Below the pieces are notes generated by a model. The model searched no databases and had not been told where the DNA came from. It saw only the letters and a list, made by a program, of their open reading frames with translations. A stretch of 64,000 nt of DNA from Clostridia bacterium (GTDB lineage: Bacteria > Bacillota > Clostridia > Oscillospirales > CAG-272), in contig JAFUNJ010000012.1 of the NCBI GenBank assembly GCA_017482355.1, positions 186,001 through 250,000 of the forward strand, read 5' to 3'. The position numbers and the translations under genes are program-made. Shown one piece after another: positions 61,656 through 64,000 of the stretch (positions are counted from its first letter, which is position 1; each line of letters opens with the position of its first letter).

Positions 61656-61702
61656 AATAAGTCCACCTATAAATTTATTCCGCATACGCGGTTAGTAATC
61701 AT

Positions 61703-61730
61703 ATTATAACCTTTTCAGGTTAAAAGTCAA
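61703..61730 (-). promoter_or_regulatory. Promoter with internal palindrome
   Basis: On the minus strand TTGACT (61730-61725) and TATAAT (61708-61703) are 16 bp apart. Between and over the -10 box lies TAACCT-tttc-AGGTTA (61707-61722), a perfect inverted repeat that could be a repressor site. Confidence 0.7.
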
Positions 61731-61791
61731 TACTCTGAAACAGATTAACGTATAATGTTTTTATAATCATTTGCGCGTTTTCTATAAACAG

Positions 61792-61821
61792 AAAAGCACG
61801 CTTCATAGGAGGCGTGCTTTT
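61792..61821 (-). terminator. Terminator of the surface-protein cluster
   Basis: The stem aaaagcacgc / gcgtgctttt with a 10-nt loop lies 9 bp after the 40-codon gene, with a T-rich end on the minus strand. Confidence 0.85.
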
Positions 61822-61830
61822 GCTTTTTAA

Positions 61831-61953
61831 TTATTCTGCAAGAAAGTCGGGGAGATTTACGTCGTCGCCTCCGAGGGAAACGGTGATTACATCCTCATTA
61901 TCAAAGATTATCGTCTCGCACTCAGGAGAAGTGAATTTTTCGTTCATATTCAT
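61831..61953 (-). CDS. Forty-residue acidic peptide gene
   Basis: ATG 61953 with gaaagga 5 bp upstream encodes 40 residues and ends at TAA. The product begins MNMNEKFTSPECETIIFD, then NEDVITVS and ends GGDDVNLPDFLAE. Small peptides of the pattern SPE-E-I-FD-EDVITxS are, as I remember, common beside surface-protein genes of Clostridia; their role is unknown. It lies 12 bp after the Thr-rich lipoprotein gene and just ahead of a terminator, so it closes the operon. It has no signal peptide. Confidence 0.75.
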   Translation of the reverse strand: MNMNEKFTSPECETIIFDNEDVITVSLGGDDVNLPDFLAE

Positions 61954-61965
61954 CGTCCTTTCGTT

Positions 61966-62373
61966 TTAGAAGGTTATACCCGGCAGATTAACGCTGCCGT
62001 CTTCATTTGTTTCAAAGTCCTTGTCCGTCGTTTCGGGGACGGTTGTTTCGGCTTCGGTCGTCGGTTCTTCGGTTGTCGTTACGTCCGTTGTTTCCGCTTC
62101 AGTCGTAACATCCTTGACAGTCGTTGTTTCGGCAGTCGTAACTGCGGAAGTATCGGTTTCCGTATTTCCCGACGTTGTATCATTCACCGTTGTATCGCTC
62201 GGCATTTCCGACGTGTCCGCGCCTTCGGTAGTATTACCGTCGGTCGTCTCGGGAGCCGTTGTATCCGATACCGTGGTGGTTTCCGTCGTCACCTTAGGTT
62301 TGCCGTCATCGTTACACGCGATAACGGTCACCATAATCAGTGCTGACAGAAGGAAGAGAATTGTCTTTCTCAC
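61966..62373 (-). CDS. Thr-rich lipoprotein
   Basis: A protein of 135 residues with lipobox VTVIAC (Cys near 20), then a low-complexity stretch of about 90 residues of Thr, Glu, Asp and Ser (TTE, TTV, ETT units) that would be extended and perhaps glycosylated, and a short end NEDGSVNLPGITF. It looks like a stalk or spacer attached to the membrane. The repeats are protein-level, not clean DNA repeats. It follows the large surface protein gene by 7 bp. Confidence 0.8.
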   Translation of the reverse strand: MRKTILFLLSALIMVTVIACNDDGKPKVTTETTTVSDTTAPETTDGNTTEGADTSEMPSDTTVNDTTSGNTETDTSAVTTAETTTVKDVTTEAETTDVTTTEEPTTEAETTVPETTDKDFETNEDGSVNLPGITF

Positions 62374-62380
62374 TGTGCGA

Positions 62381-64000
62381 TTACGCGCCTACGTACGCTG
62401 CTGTAGCTGCACCGTAGTTATATGCTGCGATCACGATGTTGCGATCAAGATCGGTCTCAGCTTTGTCGTAAGCGAGCTTGAGGTAGGAGTTGAAGGTGAA
62501 GTCGATCGTAGAAACCACGGTATCACCGTCATAAATAGTAACCGTGATTACATCGCCGAAGTTTGCGGGACGGATGTTCTCGATATAGAGTGCGCCGTTC
62601 TCGAGGTTATCTGCAAGAACCATCTTACCGGTGGTAGCAGCGCCACGCGAAGCTACGAAGGTGTAGCCGTCTTCTGCATTGATGTTCAAGCCGATAGTCG
62701 CGTATTCGCCAAGGGTTACATCCGTAAATCCGGTAATTATAGATGCATTCTGCTCAAGATCATAGTCATCAACGGTATTGAAATCGGGAGCTGTGAGCGT
62801 CTGCTCAACCTTTGCTGCTGCCTTACCGTATGCGTCGATAGCATCGAGGAGAGTGCAGAGCTTAGTATCGGTAGCATAAGCTGCCTTTGCCTTTTCGATA
62901 TAGGTAGATACGCTTACGGTCTTGGTTACGTCGCCAAGAGTAACGGTGAGATCATCTCCGATCTGACCGGGAGTAAGAGTAGTCGTATAGGTGTTTTCGC
63001 CAACGATAGGTGTACACTCCTCACCGTTGCTGAATACTACCTTTGCGGTAGGATTAGCAGTAAGCCATTCTTCGGTTACGTTGAACTTAACTCTTACAGT
63101 CACACCCTTGTTAAGAGTAAGACCGAATCCGGTGAACACAGGTGCTTCAACCTCGGGTTCAGAAGTTTCTTCAACGAGCTTGTAGAGAGCGATTGCTTTC
63201 TGATTCACGGTCTTGTAATAACGGAATCTCATCTGATTAGAAGCAGAATTGAACTGGAGAGTCGTTCCACTCTCCGCGGTTATTATCGCATTTTCATTAG
63301 CGTCTATTGATATTGTATTGTAGTATGTTTCAGACGTTAAAAGCTGATTGTTATTTGAAGTGCTACCGATATAAAAACCGGAAGCGCTCTTGATTGTGTA
63401 ACCATCAGGTGTCTTTTCTATATGGAACACACTAGCATTTAGATCTCCGGTAATAACGCCATCACTGATCGTTACTTCCACAGTGTTGCTAACCGCATCG
63501 AGTGTTGCAAGCGATCCGTTGAATGCGAGGTTTCCTGCCTCATATACGATAAGGTAAGTACCGCTGAAGTCATCGAGAGTAGAGGTTACCTTTTCAAAGG
63601 TAGGGAAAATCGGCTTTTCTGCTCCGCATGCGGTACAGGTGCCGTTTACGTAGTCGTGATCAAGCATCGGAACGATTTCCTGCTTGGTAATAACTTCATC
63701 ACACTCATCACAGTGTAAACCCTCGGTCAAGCCGGTTTCGGTACAGGTTGCGTCTTTCGCTTTGTCTACTACTTCGGTATGTCCGGGAGCAGTAGTTACC
63801 TTATTTGTGCCGGGCTCGCCGCAATTATCGCAGATCTGAGCTACTACTCTGTCTGTCGTGCAGTCGCCTTCGGCGATTACTTCGCCATCTACCCATACGT
63901 GAGCGGTGCAGAGATTAGTTCCGCAAGTATCGCACTTGCTGTCGACAGGGTTTTCGTCGGTATGACCGGTAGCTTCGATAGTTTCCTGTTCGGTGATAAC
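62381..64000 (-). CDS. Large surface protein with Cys-pair repeats (5' end outside window)
   Basis: The frame is open from the window end to the TAA-side stop at 62381, at least 539 residues. The N-terminal part seen has repeated Cys pairs (CDTCGTNLC, CDNCGEPG, CDECDEV, CTACGAEK) with GHT/LDHDY spacers, a pattern of tandem zinc-ribbon-like modules in large Clostridial secreted proteins. A beta-rich ligand-like domain (GTYLIVYEAGNLAF, GYTIKSASGFYIG, QFNSASNQMRFRYY) and a further beta part follow, ending LAYDKAETDLDRNIVIAAYNYGAATAAYVGA. No LPxTG or membrane helix is at the C-terminus. A TTG at 63730 is not the true start. Function unknown. Confidence 0.75.
   Translation of the reverse strand, partial: VITEQETIEATGHTDENPVDSKCDTCGTNLCTAHVWVDGEVIAEGDCTTDRVVAQICDNCGEPGTNKVTTAPGHTEVVDKAKDATCTETGLTEGLHCDECDEVITKQEIVPMLDHDYVNGTCTACGAEKPIFPTFEKVTSTLDDFSGTYLIVYEAGNLAFNGSLATLDAVSNTVEVTISDGVITGDLNASVFHIEKTPDGYTIKSASGFYIGSTSNNNQLLTSETYYNTISIDANENAIITAESGTTLQFNSASNQMRFRYYKTVNQKAIALYKLVEETSEPEVEAPVFTGFGLTLNKGVTVRVKFNVTEEWLTANPTAKVVFSNGEECTPIVGENTYTTTLTPGQIGDDLTVTLGDVTKTVSVSTYIEKAKAAYATDTKLCTLLDAIDAYGKAAAKVEQTLTAPDFNTVDDYDLEQNASIITGFTDVTLGEYATIGLNINAEDGYTFVASRGAATTGKMVLADNLENGALYIENIRPANFGDVITVTIYDGDTVVSTIDFTFNSYLKLAYDKAETDLDRNIVIAAYNYGAATAAYVGA

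Noticed and set aside
62000..62300. Possible CRISPR or tandem DNA repeat
   Set aside because: The repetition is of Thr/Glu codons with irregular period; there are no equal repeats and spacers.
62021..63310. 429-residue Val/Ser-rich frame on the plus strand
   Set aside because: It is the antisense of the Thr-rich lipoprotein and of the surface protein; the Val/Ser runs are complements of Thr/Glu codons.

Overview
The window is a stretch of chromosome from a low-to-mid GC Gram-positive bacterium, most likely a gut-type member of the Clostridia (Bacillota). I infer this from strong AGGAGG-type ribosome binding sites, frequent GTG/TTG starts, TTGACA-17-TATAAT promoters, a SepF/YggT/DivIVA division cluster, many lipoproteins, a purine riboswitch and the absence of outer-membrane genes. 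No prophage, insertion sequence, CRISPR array or rRNA was seen. There is one tRNA gene (Thr, GGT).

Layout. 1-5.4 kb: end of a DUF3810 metalloprotease-like gene, a YbiT-type ABC-F ATPase with a degenerate second ATPase site, and two glycoside-hydrolase-like genes. 5.4-7.1 kb: an anchored M23 protein with a damaged active site. 7.3-11.6 kb: an operon of 8-oxoguanine glycosylase, cation diffusion facilitator, zinc-ribbon protein and a second ABC-F protein, followed by tRNA-Thr. 12-15 kb: a membrane protein and a YjbR protein, then a DUF1538 membrane protein with two tandem P-II-like proteins. 15.3-18.4 kb: a YdjI/YdjG/YdjH-like membrane-stress cluster (SPFH, zinc ribbon, TPM).

18.7-36.8 kb is dominated by nucleic-acid and purine genes. 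A plus-strand operon (tdk, deoC, deoD, dGTPase-like, two DHH phosphoesterases, surE) converges on a minus-strand operon of a sugar-type ABC importer, its binding protein, a secreted staphylococcal-nuclease-like lipoprotein and an OB-fold lipoprotein. Next come a nucleoside kinase whose natural N-terminus is cut by an in-frame TGA, a YgjV-like membrane protein behind a guanine-type purine riboswitch, and an NCS2 purine permease. I read this as extracellular DNA degradation, uptake and salvage in one region; the substrate of the ABC importer is inference.

36.9-47.3 kb: mixed housekeeping and accessory genes (GH123-like hydrolase, CPBP protease, PAP2 phosphatase, proS, dapA, queA, an APH-like kinase, a glycosyltransferase, miaA), with three dispersed non-coding repeats. 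47.3-60.9 kb: a dense plus-strand run containing an HlyD-like protein, yggS, sepF, yggT, divIVA, ileS, lspA, rluD-like, a HAD hydrolase, metG, tatD, pncB and mgsA. 61-64 kb: a lipoprotein, then a surface-protein cluster made of a large Cys-pair repeat protein (cut by the window end), a Thr-rich lipoprotein and a 40-residue peptide gene.
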